A stretch of 64,000 nucleotides of DNA from Lysinibacillus fusiformis (GTDB taxonomy: Bacteria > Bacillota > Bacilli > Bacillales_A > Planococcaceae). The DNA lies in assembly GCF_016925635.1 (NCBI RefSeq), contig NZ_CP070490.1, positions 3,974,001-4,038,000 of the forward strand. Direction: 5' to 3'. The position numbers and the translations under genes were made by a program. Below are positions 1 through 8,040 of this stretch, piece by piece; the first letter of the stretch is position 1, and each line of letters opens with the position of its first letter. The notes below the pieces were generated by a model. The model was not told where the DNA came from and searched no databases. It was given only the letters and a program-made list of their open reading frames with translations.

Positions 1-180
1 TAAAAAGGTTGCGTGTTTCTTGGTTTTACATTAACTAAGTGGAATATAAATTCATTTATTCCCCCTTGACTTAATAAAAGCCCTTCACGTTTTACATTAA
101 CTAAGTGGAATATAAATTTTCATCGATTTCATGTCTTGTAACTAGCTTTTAAGTTTTGCAATAATAAAGTGGAATCTTAC
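1..180. repeat. AT-rich repeat at the left edge, possible end of a repeat array
   Basis: The segment TTTTACATTAACTAAGTGG occurs twice, beginning at about 24 and 90, and a diverged third copy (TTTTGCAATAATAAAGTGG) begins at about 154, so the spacing is 66 and then 64 bases. The block is followed at 197 by a terminator hairpin. This is the same order, repeats then hairpin, as the three large arrays further right. The upstream gene lies outside the window, so whether this is the tail of such an array cannot be settled. Confidence 0.5.
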
Positions 181-196
181 CAACCACCGAAAAAAC

Positions 197-229
197 GAAC
201 AGCACACCCTCAACCGCTGTTCATTTTTT
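197..229 (+). terminator. Rho-independent terminator
   Basis: GAACAGC and GCTGTTC form a perfect 7-bp stem (197-203 with 216-222), followed by ATTTTTT. It would end a plus-strand transcript entering from the left, before the promoter of the beta-helix gene. Confidence 0.75.
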
Positions 230-311
230 ATTGCCCAAAACCATCCTTCTTTCATTAAACCGTCAAACATTCCAATTAAACCCCTGCATATTCCAGTAAT
301 TTTACACAAAA

Positions 312-341
312 TTGAATAAGCACAAGCATGTTCGGTATATA
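312..341 (+). promoter_or_regulatory. Candidate SigA promoter of the beta-helix gene
   Basis: TTGAAT at 312-317 and TATATA at 336-341 are separated by 18 bases. They lie 38 bases upstream of the start codon at 379, which has AGGAG about eight bases before it. Confidence 0.5.
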
Positions 342-378
342 AATAGGGTACGAACATTTTTTGGTTAGGAGTGTGTAA

Positions 379-1938
379 ATGGCTGTACTTGTGGTGAAGA
401 GGAGTATTATGCATCGTTATCAAAGTATCGGGCAGGCGATTGAAGAGGCAGCGCCAGGGGATATGATTGAAATTCGGGATGGGATTTATGAGGAAAGCTT
501 GGATATTGCCAAGCGGCTGACGTTGTATGGGGTTGGCAATGTGACGATCAAGGGTGGCGTTTTTATTCGCTATCAAACACATGTTGCGATGCGTAATTTA
601 CGGTTTCGGCAAGGGCAGGGGCTGTATGTGAAAGGCGATTTACAGCTAGAGAATTGTGTGATTGAGGAGCAATTGATACGGACGCAGATCATGGTGAGCT
701 ATGGTAGTTTGTTGATGAAAAATTGTGCAGTGCTTGCGACGCCGCTGAATCATTTTGGTTTGCGTGTGGCGAATGGTTCCAGTGTTATTCTAGTCGACAC
801 GACATTTGAGCATCATGTAAAGGCACAGATTATCGCTCAAAACTGTGAGCTGAGCCTGACGAATTGTATGCTGTTGGAAGGGAAGAAGCATGGTATTTTT
901 GCGATTCGCCATGTCAAGATGACAATGGAGGATTGTGAGATTCATGGGCATGACAAGGCACAAGTGATGGCTGCGTCGAGTGAGATTGCGATGACCAATT
1001 GTCTGGTTCATCAAGGGCAAGGGGTAGGCATTCAATTATTTGATAGCACGACTTTTAGGATGGATGGCTGTGAAATAAAAGAGCATCTCGATACGAATAT
1101 GGTGGTTCATCGCAGTGATTTAATGATATCTGATTGTATTTTTTCAGATGGTCAAAGTCATGGGCTTTATCTTGGAGAAAAATCGGACGCCAAGTTCTAT
1201 GATTGTCAAATTTCTCGTCATGTCAAGGCGCAGGTGTTGATAGAAAATAGCAAGGTGGAGCTTTATCAATGTCATGTCCGAAATGGCATGGCAGTAGGGC
1301 TTACCATTGTGGATGAAGCAGATGTTTCGTTGAACCAATGTAAAATTCAAAACCATCAGCAATTTCATATCATTGTCGATGCTAGTGGACTAAAGCTGCA
1401 TCAATCGACTATTCAATTTGGACAATCGGGTGGTATTTATGGTAATGAGCATGCCAAAATCATGATGCAGCATACAACGATTCGAGAGCTGCAAAGCCAT
1501 CATGTCTATATCAACAATGCTCGTCTATTTACACAGTATTGCACGTTTGAACAAATGGAAGGAAACGGGATTACTTGCATTGATGCGATTTTTGAAGTAG
1601 CTAATAGCTATTTTAAAGATGGTCAAGAAAGCTCTTATGCCATGATCTGGTCAGATCAATCAATGGGACGTATTGAAAATTGCAAGGTGGATGAAGCAGC
1701 TAGACCATTTTTAGCGCTCTCCAATAAATCTCTATTGGAAATGCGCCATACGGATATAGCTGCAGTAAAAGCTCCTGCGGTGGTACAGGAAAACAGCCAA
1801 TTATTTGTGCAAGGGCATGTGCAGCCCGCGACATGGCAAAAGGATACAGCATCCAAGATTTCTCAAATTGAGGGCATGCAGGTGATGGGGGACAAGAAAA
1901 TAGAAATAGTGAAACATGATATTAAAAAAATAATATAA
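379..1938 (+). CDS. Right-handed parallel beta-helix repeat protein
   Basis: The 519-residue protein has no signal peptide. After an N-terminal segment (to about residue 60) resembling the entry of pectate-lyase-like folds (GQAIEEAAPGDMIEIRDG), it is a run of ~22-residue coils with the pattern D/N-C-x-I/V-x-x-H/G (LENCVI, MKNCAV, LTNCML, MEDCEI, MTNCLV, MDGCEI, ISDCIF, FYDCQI and so on). A regular ladder of Cys, Asn and His is typical of parallel beta-helix proteins of the NosD/pectate-lyase-3 type. No catalytic pectate lyase residues are recognisable, so an enzymatic function is not claimed. It is monocistronic, with its own promoter and AGGAG site. A structural, spore or cell-surface role is possible, but the lack of an export signal argues for a cytoplasmic or spore location. 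Confidence 0.8.
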   Translation: MAVLVVKRSIMHRYQSIGQAIEEAAPGDMIEIRDGIYEESLDIAKRLTLYGVGNVTIKGGVFIRYQTHVAMRNLRFRQGQGLYVKGDLQLENCVIEEQLIRTQIMVSYGSLLMKNCAVLATPLNHFGLRVANGSSVILVDTTFEHHVKAQIIAQNCELSLTNCMLLEGKKHGIFAIRHVKMTMEDCEIHGHDKAQVMAASSEIAMTNCLVHQGQGVGIQLFDSTTFRMDGCEIKEHLDTNMVVHRSDLMISDCIFSDGQSHGLYLGEKSDAKFYDCQISRHVKAQVLIENSKVELYQCHVRNGMAVGLTIVDEADVSLNQCKIQNHQQFHIIVDASGLKLHQSTIQFGQSGGIYGNEHAKIMMQHTTIRELQSHHVYINNARLFTQYCTFEQMEGNGITCIDAIFEVANSYFKDGQESSYAMIWSDQSMGRIENCKVDEAARPFLALSNKSLLEMRHTDIAAVKAPAVVQENSQLFVQGHVQPATWQKDTASKISQIEGMQVMGDKKIEIVKHDIKKII

Positions 1939-2260
1939 AAGCCGATTATACAAATAAGACAAGTAGTTTCAATTTTGAAATTACTTTTTTTATGGATGCG
2001 AATATCTAGGTTTCTTTCTTGTGAAAAATGGGTAAAGGAAAATGTTTGTGCTGTTAATTTTCTTTAGTTTGTGCAAAAAAACTCTATAATTCGACAAAAT
2101 GCATGAATATTTTTATAATGGTATAGATGTCTCGTTGCAATTACTGCAATATTTTGAAATATTCCACAGGAAAAGTTATACAATGCCTGTATAAGTTATA
2201 ATAAACATAATAAAGTTTTTACTTAATGTAAAAAAATATTAAATAATTGTGGATAATACA

Positions 2261-2290
2261 TTGATTATTTTCCATGTTTTAGCCTATAAT
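2261..2290 (+). promoter_or_regulatory. Candidate SigA promoter in the 1939-2392 gap
   Basis: TTGATT (2261-2266) and a perfect TATAAT (2285-2290) are 18 bases apart, about 100 bases before the small gene at 2393. The rest of the 450-base gap is very AT-rich. It holds a short palindrome AATATTT-TG-AAATATT at 2148-2163, but no ORF with a ribosome binding site. Confidence 0.5.
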
Positions 2291-2392
2291 TAGTAAAAAT
2301 GGTACATGAAATAAGATAAAAATGCGTTAATTATGAAATGTGTGTAATGATTTTACAATAATAAATAGAGAGAGTATTGGGGTGATATGAGG

Positions 2393-2584
2393 ATGTTTGG
2401 GCTGACAAAAGAAGAAATTATGTTACTGCTTGAGGGAATGGAATTAGCAGAGAAGCAAAAGAATGTGATTGCTGATATCTTTCATCTAAACAATATGCGA
2501 ATCGAACAACAACTCGCATTAATGATCCATTTAATCATAGATGAGCGCGAACGAAATATTTCCAACAATACATATCTAAATTAA
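2393..2584 (+). CDS. Small alpha-helical protein of unknown function
   Basis: This 63-residue acidic protein begins MFGLTKEEIMLLLEG. The ATG at 2393 is preferred over 2387 because GGGGTGAT ends just before 2387, giving a normal spacing only for the second ATG. The sequence is predicted mainly helical, with no cysteine and no membrane segment. The LTKEEI opening is helix-capping, as in small helical bundle proteins. It stands alone between its own promoter and a strong terminator. I do not recognise the family. Confidence 0.7.
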   Translation: MFGLTKEEIMLLLEGMELAEKQKNVIADIFHLNNMRIEQQLALMIHLIIDERERNISNNTYLN

Positions 2585-2598
2585 AAAAATGTCGAAAA

Positions 2599-2637
2599 AT
2601 CACAGGTGTTTTGTTTTAAGCACCTGTGATTTTTTTG
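2599..2637 (+). terminator. Strong rho-independent terminator
   Basis: ATCACAGGTG and CACCTGTGAT form a perfect 10-bp stem with a 12-base loop, followed by seven T. It lies 15 bases after the stop codon of the 63-residue protein gene. Confidence 0.9.
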
Positions 2638-2647
2638 TCCGCTATTT

Positions 2648-3082
2648 TTATAATTTTTTTGTGAAGCAAATGATGCGATTGGCTTCTGTAAAACCGAGCT
2701 GAAGATGAACTTGTAGGCTTTCTTCATTGTGCCATTCACAGTCACTGGCAAACTCTAGACAGCCCCTACGCTTTGCCCATTGCTCACAATGCTCCACAAG
2801 CCGTCTTGCATAGCCTTGCTGGCGGTATTCCCCCATCACGAAAAGGCCTTCTAAATAGCCGACTGGACTTGTGTCGGTGCCTTCTACATAATCCGCTCGC
2901 AATTGGCATTGGGCAAATCCAATTGCTTTGTCCTCCTCATAGGCAAGGAAGATGGCTGCGTTTTCTCCCTTTAGTAGCTGTGTCATATCTGCTGTAAATT
3001 CCTCTAGTGTATGATTGGGCCAGAGCAGTAAGGCTAATGTGGCTGCAGCTTTTGCGTCTTGTTGCTTTGCTTGCTGTATCAT
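2648..3082 (-). CDS. GNAT acetyltransferase, aminoglycoside 6'-N-acetyltransferase-like
   Basis: This 144-residue single-domain GNAT protein would transfer acetyl from acetyl-CoA to an amine. The acetyl-CoA loop is around residue 90 (GEYRQQGYARRLVE, the R/Q-x-x-G-x-G/A motif). Several blocks are characteristic of the AAC(6')-I group: SPVGYLEGLFV, GCLEFASD, LQLGFTEANRIICF. Family members inactivate aminoglycosides by 6'-amino acetylation, but chromosomal homologues often have other or unknown substrates, so resistance is inference. The ATG at 3082 is chosen over TTG at 3085 because of spacing to GGAGGAG. It is monocistronic and divergent from the methyltransferase at 3193. Confidence 0.85.
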   Translation of the reverse strand: MIQQAKQQDAKAAATLALLLWPNHTLEEFTADMTQLLKGENAAIFLAYEEDKAIGFAQCQLRADYVEGTDTSPVGYLEGLFVMGEYRQQGYARRLVEHCEQWAKRRGCLEFASDCEWHNEESLQVHLQLGFTEANRIICFTKKL

Positions 3083-3192
3083 CAAATCTCCTCCTTGGTA
3101 AAAAATGAAACAAAACGTTTTGAAGCACGTACAAACTAGTAAAGAACTATTTTTTATTTTAACATCCGCACTTCAAGAGGGGGAATCCAATA

Positions 3193-3789
3193 ATGTCACT
3201 CTTACAAACGTTAATTGAACAAGCGAAAAAACCAAATGGATGGCTGGGCTCATCGATGCTACGAATCATGAATATCGCTCATCGCGGTATGAATGCATGG
3301 TTCATCAGGCAAGGAGCCATCAATGATGGTGATCGTGTGTTAGACATAGGTTGTGGTGGTGGGAAAACGCTCCAAATTTTATCCAAATTGAATCCAAATG
3401 GTATAATCTATGGGATCGATTTTTCTGCACAGGCCGTGAAGGAATCGATCAAACTGAATGAAGCACGTGTTGCTAGTGGTAGCGTCATTGTGAAAGAGGC
3501 GAGCGTTTCCAACATTCCATACGATAATCAGTTTTTTGATGCCATTACAGCCTTTCAAACGCATTATTTTTGGCCATCCTTAGAGCACGATGTGGAGGAA
3601 GTATGGCGGGTACTGAAAAACGGTGGGAAATTTATTATGATAGCAGAGCTCTACAAAATGAATTATCATATGCAAGCCTATCAAACACCTGAGGCGACGA
3701 AGCAATTATTAGAACGTATCGGTTTTCAAACCGTTTATGTCACGGAAAAATCAAGTAAAGGATGGCTTTGCATTACAGCTATTAAGTAA
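3193..3789 (+). CDS. Class I SAM-dependent methyltransferase
   Basis: This 198-residue protein has the Rossmann methyltransferase core. Motif I is VLDIGCGGGKTLQIL at about residue 48, an acidic end of beta-2 is YGIDFS, and the motif IV region is FDAITAFQTHYFWP. The pattern fits the Methyltransf_11 group acting on small molecules. An N-terminal segment rich in Met and aromatic residues (SSMLRIMNIAHRGMNAWF) precedes the core. The substrate cannot be told. The gene is 27 bases upstream of tag and probably shares a transcript with it and the DUF1963 gene. Confidence 0.85.
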   Translation: MSLLQTLIEQAKKPNGWLGSSMLRIMNIAHRGMNAWFIRQGAINDGDRVLDIGCGGGKTLQILSKLNPNGIIYGIDFSAQAVKESIKLNEARVASGSVIVKEASVSNIPYDNQFFDAITAFQTHYFWPSLEHDVEEVWRVLKNGGKFIMIAELYKMNYHMQAYQTPEATKQLLERIGFQTVYVTEKSSKGWLCITAIK

Positions 3790-3816
3790 GGAGTACATAA
3801 AATGGAGGGTATAAAA

Positions 3817-4392
3817 ATGAAAAGATGTGATTGGGTCAAGCTAGATGAGCCTTTGTATGTGGAATACCATGACAAGGAGTGGGGTGTGCCGGTCTATGAC
3901 GATCAGCATTTATTTGAGATGCTTTGCTTGGAGGGGGCACAGGCTGGCCTGAGCTGGTGGACGATTCTCCAAAAGCGTGAAGGCTATCGTGAGGCATTTG
4001 ATCAATTCGATGTGGAAAAAATTATTCTTTATACACAGGACAAGCTAGAGGAATTACAGCAAGACACACGGATTGTACGCAATAAATTAAAAATAGCTAG
4101 CGTGGTGACAAATGCCAAAGCGTATCTCCAAATACAAGAAAAGCATGGCTCATTCTCACACTATATTTGGGGATTTGTGGATCATAAGCCACTTATTAAT
4201 GAATGGGCTTCCATCAAAGAAGTGCCTGTGACGACAGACATTAGTGATCGTATGAGCAAGCAATTGAAGAAGGATGGCTTTAAATTTATTGGGAGTACGA
4301 TTTGTTATTCCTTTATGCAGGCAGTGGGCATGGTGAATGACCATACAACAGATTGCTGCTGTCGACAAAAGGAGCTAGCGGATGACAATTGA
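3817..4392 (+). CDS. tag: DNA-3-methyladenine glycosylase I
   Basis: Tag removes 3-methyladenine from alkylated DNA, starting base excision repair. The 191-residue protein shows the family opening M-x-R-C-x-W followed by PLYVEYHDKEWGVP, the GLSWWTIL block and the C-terminal metal site with Cys and His (His in the VNDHTTDCCCR region, Cys near residue 4). The start at 3817 gives the conserved M-K-R-C opening and has GGAGGG at good spacing; an in-frame ATG at 3802 with its own AAGGAG would add five residues. The 3' end overlaps the next gene by 11 bases, indicating translational coupling. Confidence 0.93.
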   Translation: MKRCDWVKLDEPLYVEYHDKEWGVPVYDDQHLFEMLCLEGAQAGLSWWTILQKREGYREAFDQFDVEKIILYTQDKLEELQQDTRIVRNKLKIASVVTNAKAYLQIQEKHGSFSHYIWGFVDHKPLINEWASIKEVPVTTDISDRMSKQLKKDGFKFIGSTICYSFMQAVGMVNDHTTDCCCRQKELADDN

Positions 4393-5065
4393 ACATATTC
4401 GGGCTCAACTAGCTAAGCAGGCAACGATTTTTCAAACAGGTGGTATTCGCCCCACACATGATTTACTGGAAAGCTGGATTGGCTATGTCGGCTGGTCCTT
4501 ACCAGAGGAGCAACCACCATCTGGCTATCAGCCGCTTGCTATATTCTTTCTAAAAGACCTTCCCTATGTACCGGAAGCATTACAGCCGTTTCAATTAATC
4601 ACGCTGTTTGTCGATGAACGCCTATTGGATCATCTCGTGGAGGATGATCTTAGGTCTTATTTTGACATTAGAACGTACACCACTTTGGAAGGCTTAGTAA
4701 AGCGTGAATGGCAGCATGAACACATTCGCGCGTTTCCCCTCATACCCCAGCATGTCACGAATGACTATCCAACCTGGGATGGGGGCGGTATTCCTGCTCA
4801 ATTGGAGGAAGAGATTTTGACGTTGGAGCATGAGGAGCAGCTCGAATATTTTGAGGATATTGTAGAAGACCTTTATCCGCTCCATAAAATTGGTGGCTAT
4901 CCAAGCTTTTGTCAAAGTGGCATGGATTTTGGTGATGATGCACCGTTTGTCCTCCAAATTGCCTCGGATGCGAAAGCACATTTGAACATTGTGGATCATG
5001 GCCATTTTTATTTTTTCTACAATCCAACAACTCAGACTTGGCACGTCTATTGTGATTTCTACTAG
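4382..5065 (+). CDS. DUF1963 family protein (YwqG-like)
   Basis: This 227-residue cytoplasmic protein belongs by appearance to the DUF1963/YwqG family. The marks are the Gly-Gly and aromatic-rich C-terminal half (KIGGYPSFCQSGMDFG, VLQIASDA, HGHFYFFYNP) and the conserved K-x-GG-x-P segment near residue 170. Function is unknown in the family. ATG at 4382 is supported by AAGGAG seven bases upstream. It overlaps tag by 11 bases and is convergent with the membrane protein gene that follows, with four shared bases. Confidence 0.75.
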   Translation: MTIEHIRAQLAKQATIFQTGGIRPTHDLLESWIGYVGWSLPEEQPPSGYQPLAIFFLKDLPYVPEALQPFQLITLFVDERLLDHLVEDDLRSYFDIRTYTTLEGLVKREWQHEHIRAFPLIPQHVTNDYPTWDGGGIPAQLEEEILTLEHEEQLEYFEDIVEDLYPLHKIGGYPSFCQSGMDFGDDAPFVLQIASDAKAHLNIVDHGHFYFFYNPTTQTWHVYCDFY

Positions 5066-5352
5066 TCTCTTTCCTGAATGGTCATCATGATTAATCGGTA
5101 AATCAGATATAAGCCGAGATACGCTCCGGTAATCAGAAATACAGGGTTTAAGAAAACTGCGTGAATCGTTGTCATAAAGACCGCATCCTCAAGAATAATG
5201 TTCGTTATAGCTGTAGCGGCAATCGTGCTAAACAGGATTGCCGCAATGACACCTAGTATGTTGAAAAGAAGGCGAAAGATTGCCCCTTTTTGCTGAAGAT
5301 ACACCATAAGGCTTGGGATTCCAATCGTGGCAACCAGCATGAAAATTGTCAT
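5062..5352 (-). CDS. Small membrane protein of unknown function
   Basis: This 96-residue protein has three or four hydrophobic segments (about 1-18, 25-50, 58-80), no charged motif of known meaning, and a basic/acidic tail MMTIQERD. It has AAAGGATG before the start. It is convergent with the DUF1963 gene and divergent from the 66-residue membrane protein at 5428. No family recognised. Confidence 0.7.
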   Translation of the reverse strand: MTIFMLVATIGIPSLMVYLQQKGAIFRLLFNILGVIAAILFSTIAATAITNIILEDAVFMTTIHAVFLNPVFLITGAYLGLYLIYRLIMMTIQERD

Positions 5353-5427
5353 AACATCACATCCTTTCTTTCAGATTGCCCTTGTTCGCTCATGCATAAA
5401 CATAGAAAACGATAGGAGGGAAACATA

Positions 5428-5628
5428 ATGCGATGGCAAGATGGAGAGATAAAAAGAACAAGGAAGGTGAAAAAAGTGGAGCATAAAACGGTGGTCAAAA
5501 ATGGCATTGGCTTTGGATCGGTTTTAGCGATTACGATTTCATGGAGTGTGCATCATTCCATCATCTGGGCAATCATCCATGGCTGTTTTAGCTGGCTGTA
5601 TGTTATTTACTACGCCATCACACGCTAA
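5428..5628 (+). CDS. Small basic membrane protein
   Basis: A 66-residue protein. The first 27 residues are strongly basic (KRTRKVKKVEHKTVVKNG). They are followed by a hydrophobic region with two short segments containing His and Trp (ISWSVHHSIIWAIIHGCFSWLYVIYYAI). AGGAGGG sits at ideal spacing. The arrangement suggests a cytoplasmic basic tail anchored by a helical hairpin. Function unknown. Confidence 0.7.
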   Translation: MRWQDGEIKRTRKVKKVEHKTVVKNGIGFGSVLAITISWSVHHSIIWAIIHGCFSWLYVIYYAITR

Positions 5629-5787
5629 GCTTGTAGGTCAGCCTATCAACTAAGATGTTGTTTGAATAAAAATAACATGGGGTACATAAAAACAAATCGT
5701 TCATAATTTTTAATGAGCAAGCATAAATAACAAAGTGCTCTTTTTCCAAAGTACTAATTGTATGAACGTAGAAGAAAGGTTGATAGA

Positions 5788-6087
5788 ATGACACATCAAG
5801 TAACGGCTTTAAGTAATGTTAATGGTAATGCTACAGGCGTGGAAGGTATTTTACAAAATGTAGCATTTATTTTATCGACGTTTACGATCCCTTGTCCGCT
5901 TCGCGAGTATGTGACAAGGTCTGATATTCGTAAACCCTTCCAACGTCTGAAGAAAATAAACACGAAACGCCTCATTGAATGTATCCAACGTTTTGAGCCA
6001 CGAGCTGTCGTAGTGGATGTTGATTATCTTGGCGATGTAAATAGAGGAAAACTAGAGCCCATTGTCAAAGTCATTGTCAATGAATAG
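5788..6087 (+). CDS. Orphan gp25/baseplate-protein-W-like protein
   Basis: The 99-residue protein from the ATG at 5788 (AAAGGTTGAT upstream; an ATG at 5758 would add ten basic residues) has the outline of the GPW/gp25 fold. That includes a helix with LQNVAFILST, an R-E-Y segment where the family has its R-P-x-x-G turn, then LIECIQRFEPRAVVVDVDY and a GKLEPIVKVIV strand pair. The signature I-x-x-F/Y-E-P-R-x-x-V is clear. Family members form the wedge of contractile phage tails and related injection machines. No other tail gene is present within the window, so it is a relic, a domesticated protein or a misassignment. Confidence in the fold is moderate. Confidence 0.6.
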   Translation: MTHQVTALSNVNGNATGVEGILQNVAFILSTFTIPCPLREYVTRSDIRKPFQRLKKINTKRLIECIQRFEPRAVVVDVDYLGDVNRGKLEPIVKVIVNE

Positions 6088-6102
6088 CTGAAAAAATATG
6101 AA

Positions 6103-6136
6103 TTCTGCCAGGTATGGATTCACGAACCTGGCAGAA
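6103..6136. terminator. Perfect 11-bp inverted repeat between convergent genes
   Basis: TTCTGCCAGGT (6103-6113) and ACCTGGCAGAA (6126-6136) pair perfectly. It lies between the gp25-like gene and the convergent coat protein gene. A T-run is present only on the minus strand, so it is a better terminator for leftward transcripts, though it may serve both. Confidence 0.6.
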
Positions 6137-6204
6137 GATCAAATGTGCTTGTAGTGGTAGGATTTATGGTATATGAATTGGTGTCAAGTAGGGTATTGGA
6201 ACAT

Positions 6205-6699
6205 TTACGCGCTTCTAATGGCAATAATTTGCTGACAATCAATGATAAGTGGTGATGCAGCTGCCGCATCTACCTCAAAAAATGTTGCACAGCAAGTTTT
6301 AGGATCTAAGCTGATGAAGTAAATACCTGCAAAGCTACCGCCACCTGCTAAAATAACATCTACAAAAGCGCCAGGTGATAAGCATCTTAATAGATGACAG
6401 ATACAGCCTTTACAGTGGTGATCCTTCGAATAATCAACTTCGTAATAATCTTCCTCCTCTTTTTTGCAAGAGCAGGAATCTTCCTTTTCCCATTTACAAT
6501 GGTCATCCTTATGCTTGCATTTACATCGCTCGTGTTTATGTTCCCATTTACAATGCCCAGGCTTCTGTTTGCATTTGCATCCCTCTTGTTTGTGCTCACA
6601 TTTTTTTTCTAAATGACAATAGCATTTTACATATTGTTCACAGCACTTTTCTTTTTTCTGATTCCAATTCATATATTGACTAAATCTACTATCTTGCAT
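6205..6699 (-). CDS. CotY/CotZ-like spore coat protein with a Cys/His/Lys-rich repeat insert
   Basis: 164 residues. The C-terminal third (from about residue 95) matches the CotY/CotZ pattern of outer coat/exosporium proteins. It has CHLLRCLSPGAFVDVIL, then FAGIYFISLDPKTCCATFFEVDA and a closing IDCQQIIAI. Residues 20-90 are instead a low-complexity region of Cys, His, Lys, Glu and Trp with repeats such as GHCKWEHKHERCKCKHKDD, which could bind metal or form disulfide cross-links. GGGAG precedes the ATG. Expression in the mother cell is expected for the family, but I did not identify a SigK promoter. The family call rests on the C-terminus only. Confidence 0.7.
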   Translation of the reverse strand: MQDSRFSQYMNWNQKKEKCCEQYVKCYCHLEKKCEHKQEGCKCKQKPGHCKWEHKHERCKCKHKDDHCKWEKEDSCSCKKEEEDYYEVDYSKDHHCKGCICHLLRCLSPGAFVDVILAGGGSFAGIYFISLDPKTCCATFFEVDAAAASPLIIDCQQIIAIRSA

Positions 6700-6937
6700 C
6701 TTTTAATCTCCCTTTTTGTTAGTTTTTTAGTAATGGTAGCGCTAACCTTTACATTTCTAATCTATGAAGCCGCAAACATGACTTGTTGGTAATTTGCCCT
6801 CTGCAACAGTGGAAAATTATTTTTCGAAAACTAAATGGAGATATAGCCATACATAGCTGTGAGAACAATAAAAGATTTCAGGGCAAAAGATTGCTAGACT
6901 GCCGCCTGTAAATTTCATGGAGAAATGGAGTGAATGT

Positions 6938-7324
6938 ATGAAGAGAATCCTGCACATCTTCTTTCTATTCATGTGCTTACTGGTCGTGATTTCATTGTGG
7001 ATGACACAAAAACAGCCTTCAATTATAGCCACGAACCCCGAAAGTGCGACTCCCTATGCAGAGGAGCTTGGCGAAAAATTACAAGCCACGAATTTTACCA
7101 AACAGGTGATACAGGCGATACGAGCGGCAGGCTACTCGCCTGATAGTACAGTCGGTTATTTAATAGATTCTCCAGCGCATCAAGTCATCACGATTCAATT
7201 ACACGATGGGGAAGAAATTGATGTAAGTACAGAAAGTGAGATTCAATCAATCATCGATGAGCTATCCAAAAAGAATAATATGCATCTATTTATGGTCAAT
7301 GTTCAGCTACTGGAGCGTGACTAA
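6938..7324 (+). CDS. Membrane-anchored or secreted protein of unknown function
   Basis: Starting at 6938 (ATGGAG seven bases upstream), the 128-residue protein opens with a basic residue pair and a hydrophobic stretch MKRILHIFFLFMCLLVVISLW, an uncleaved anchor or signal peptide. The remaining ~105 residues form a soluble extracytoplasmic domain with alternating helices and strands and no Cys. The in-frame ATG at 6917 lacks spacing to a ribosome binding site. It is monocistronic with its own terminator. No family recognised. Confidence 0.7.
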   Translation: MKRILHIFFLFMCLLVVISLWMTQKQPSIIATNPESATPYAEELGEKLQATNFTKQVIQAIRAAGYSPDSTVGYLIDSPAHQVITIQLHDGEEIDVSTESEIQSIIDELSKKNNMHLFMVNVQLLERD

Positions 7325-7332
7325 TCGAGGAG

Positions 7333-7359
7333 AAAGGCACTGTTATCGGTGCCTTTTTT
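7333..7359 (+). terminator. Rho-independent terminator
   Basis: AAGGCAC and GTGCCTT pair around a short loop, followed by a T-run, 10 bases after the preceding stop codon. Confidence 0.85.
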
Positions 7360-7404
7360 ACATATAAAGGGAATTGCGTTATAATGATAACAGAGGTGAG
7401 AGGA

Positions 7405-8025
7405 ATGAAAATCTTAATATTAGGTGCCAGTGGACGTGTCGGCAGCCATATGGTGGAGCTAGCATTAAAGGATCAGCATGAGGTCACTCTATTGGTCCGT
7501 AATCCCGATAAAATAACGCACCATCAACAACAGCTGCGTGTTATCCAAGGCGATGTTTTAAACAAGCAGGATGTCGAGCAGGCAATGGTCAATGTCGATG
7601 TGGTAGTCAGTGCATTAAATACAGATGGTGGCGATACATTATCGGCTAGTTTACCGTTGATTCTTGAAGCGATGACAAAGCAGCAGGTGAAAAGAATCAT
7701 TACGATCGGAACAGCAGGAATCTTACAAAGTCGTGTGACACCGACTATTCTTCGTTATCAATCGACTGAATCGAAACGAAAATCGACCGTTGCTGCACAG
7801 GAGCACCAACGTGTATTTGAACAATTACAGCAATCTACTATGGATTGGACGATTGTTTGTCCTACCTATTTACCTGATGGGGCCTGGACAGGAAACTATC
7901 GCGTTGAACGCAACTTTTTGCCAGAGGGAGGCAGCCAAATTTCCGTAGCAGATACAGCAGACTTTGCCTATCAACAAATCTTTCGTGAGGATTTTTTGAG
8001 AACGCGCGTCGGTATTGCCTACTAG
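7405..8025 (+). CDS. NAD(P)-binding NmrA-like/SDR-a family protein
   Basis: The 206-residue protein begins MKILILGASGRVG, the glycine-rich dinucleotide-binding motif of atypical short-chain dehydrogenases. It continues with VTLLVRNPDK (cofactor specificity loop), VIQGDVLN and VVVSALNT, as in NAD(P)H-binding proteins of the YtfG/NmrA type. Length and pattern fit the small NAD(P)H-binding family. The start at 7405 is supported by GAGGTGAGAGGA; seven codons upstream there is another ATG at 7384. The next small membrane protein gene follows after 15 bases, probably as an operon. Confidence 0.85.
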   Translation: MKILILGASGRVGSHMVELALKDQHEVTLLVRNPDKITHHQQQLRVIQGDVLNKQDVEQAMVNVDVVVSALNTDGGDTLSASLPLILEAMTKQQVKRIITIGTAGILQSRVTPTILRYQSTESKRKSTVAAQEHQRVFEQLQQSTMDWTIVCPTYLPDGAWTGNYRVERNFLPEGGSQISVADTADFAYQQIFREDFLRTRVGIAY

Positions 8026-8040
8026 AAAAGAGGAGCTATA

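Noticed and set aside
142..582. Minus-strand 146-codon frame over the start of the beta-helix gene
   Set aside because: It overlaps the terminator, the promoter and the well-supported start at 379, and has no ribosome binding site.
6394..6612. Hydrophobic plus-strand frame over the coat protein gene
   Set aside because: It is the antisense of a Lys/Glu/Cys-rich region, which naturally reads as Phe/Leu-rich; no ribosome binding site.
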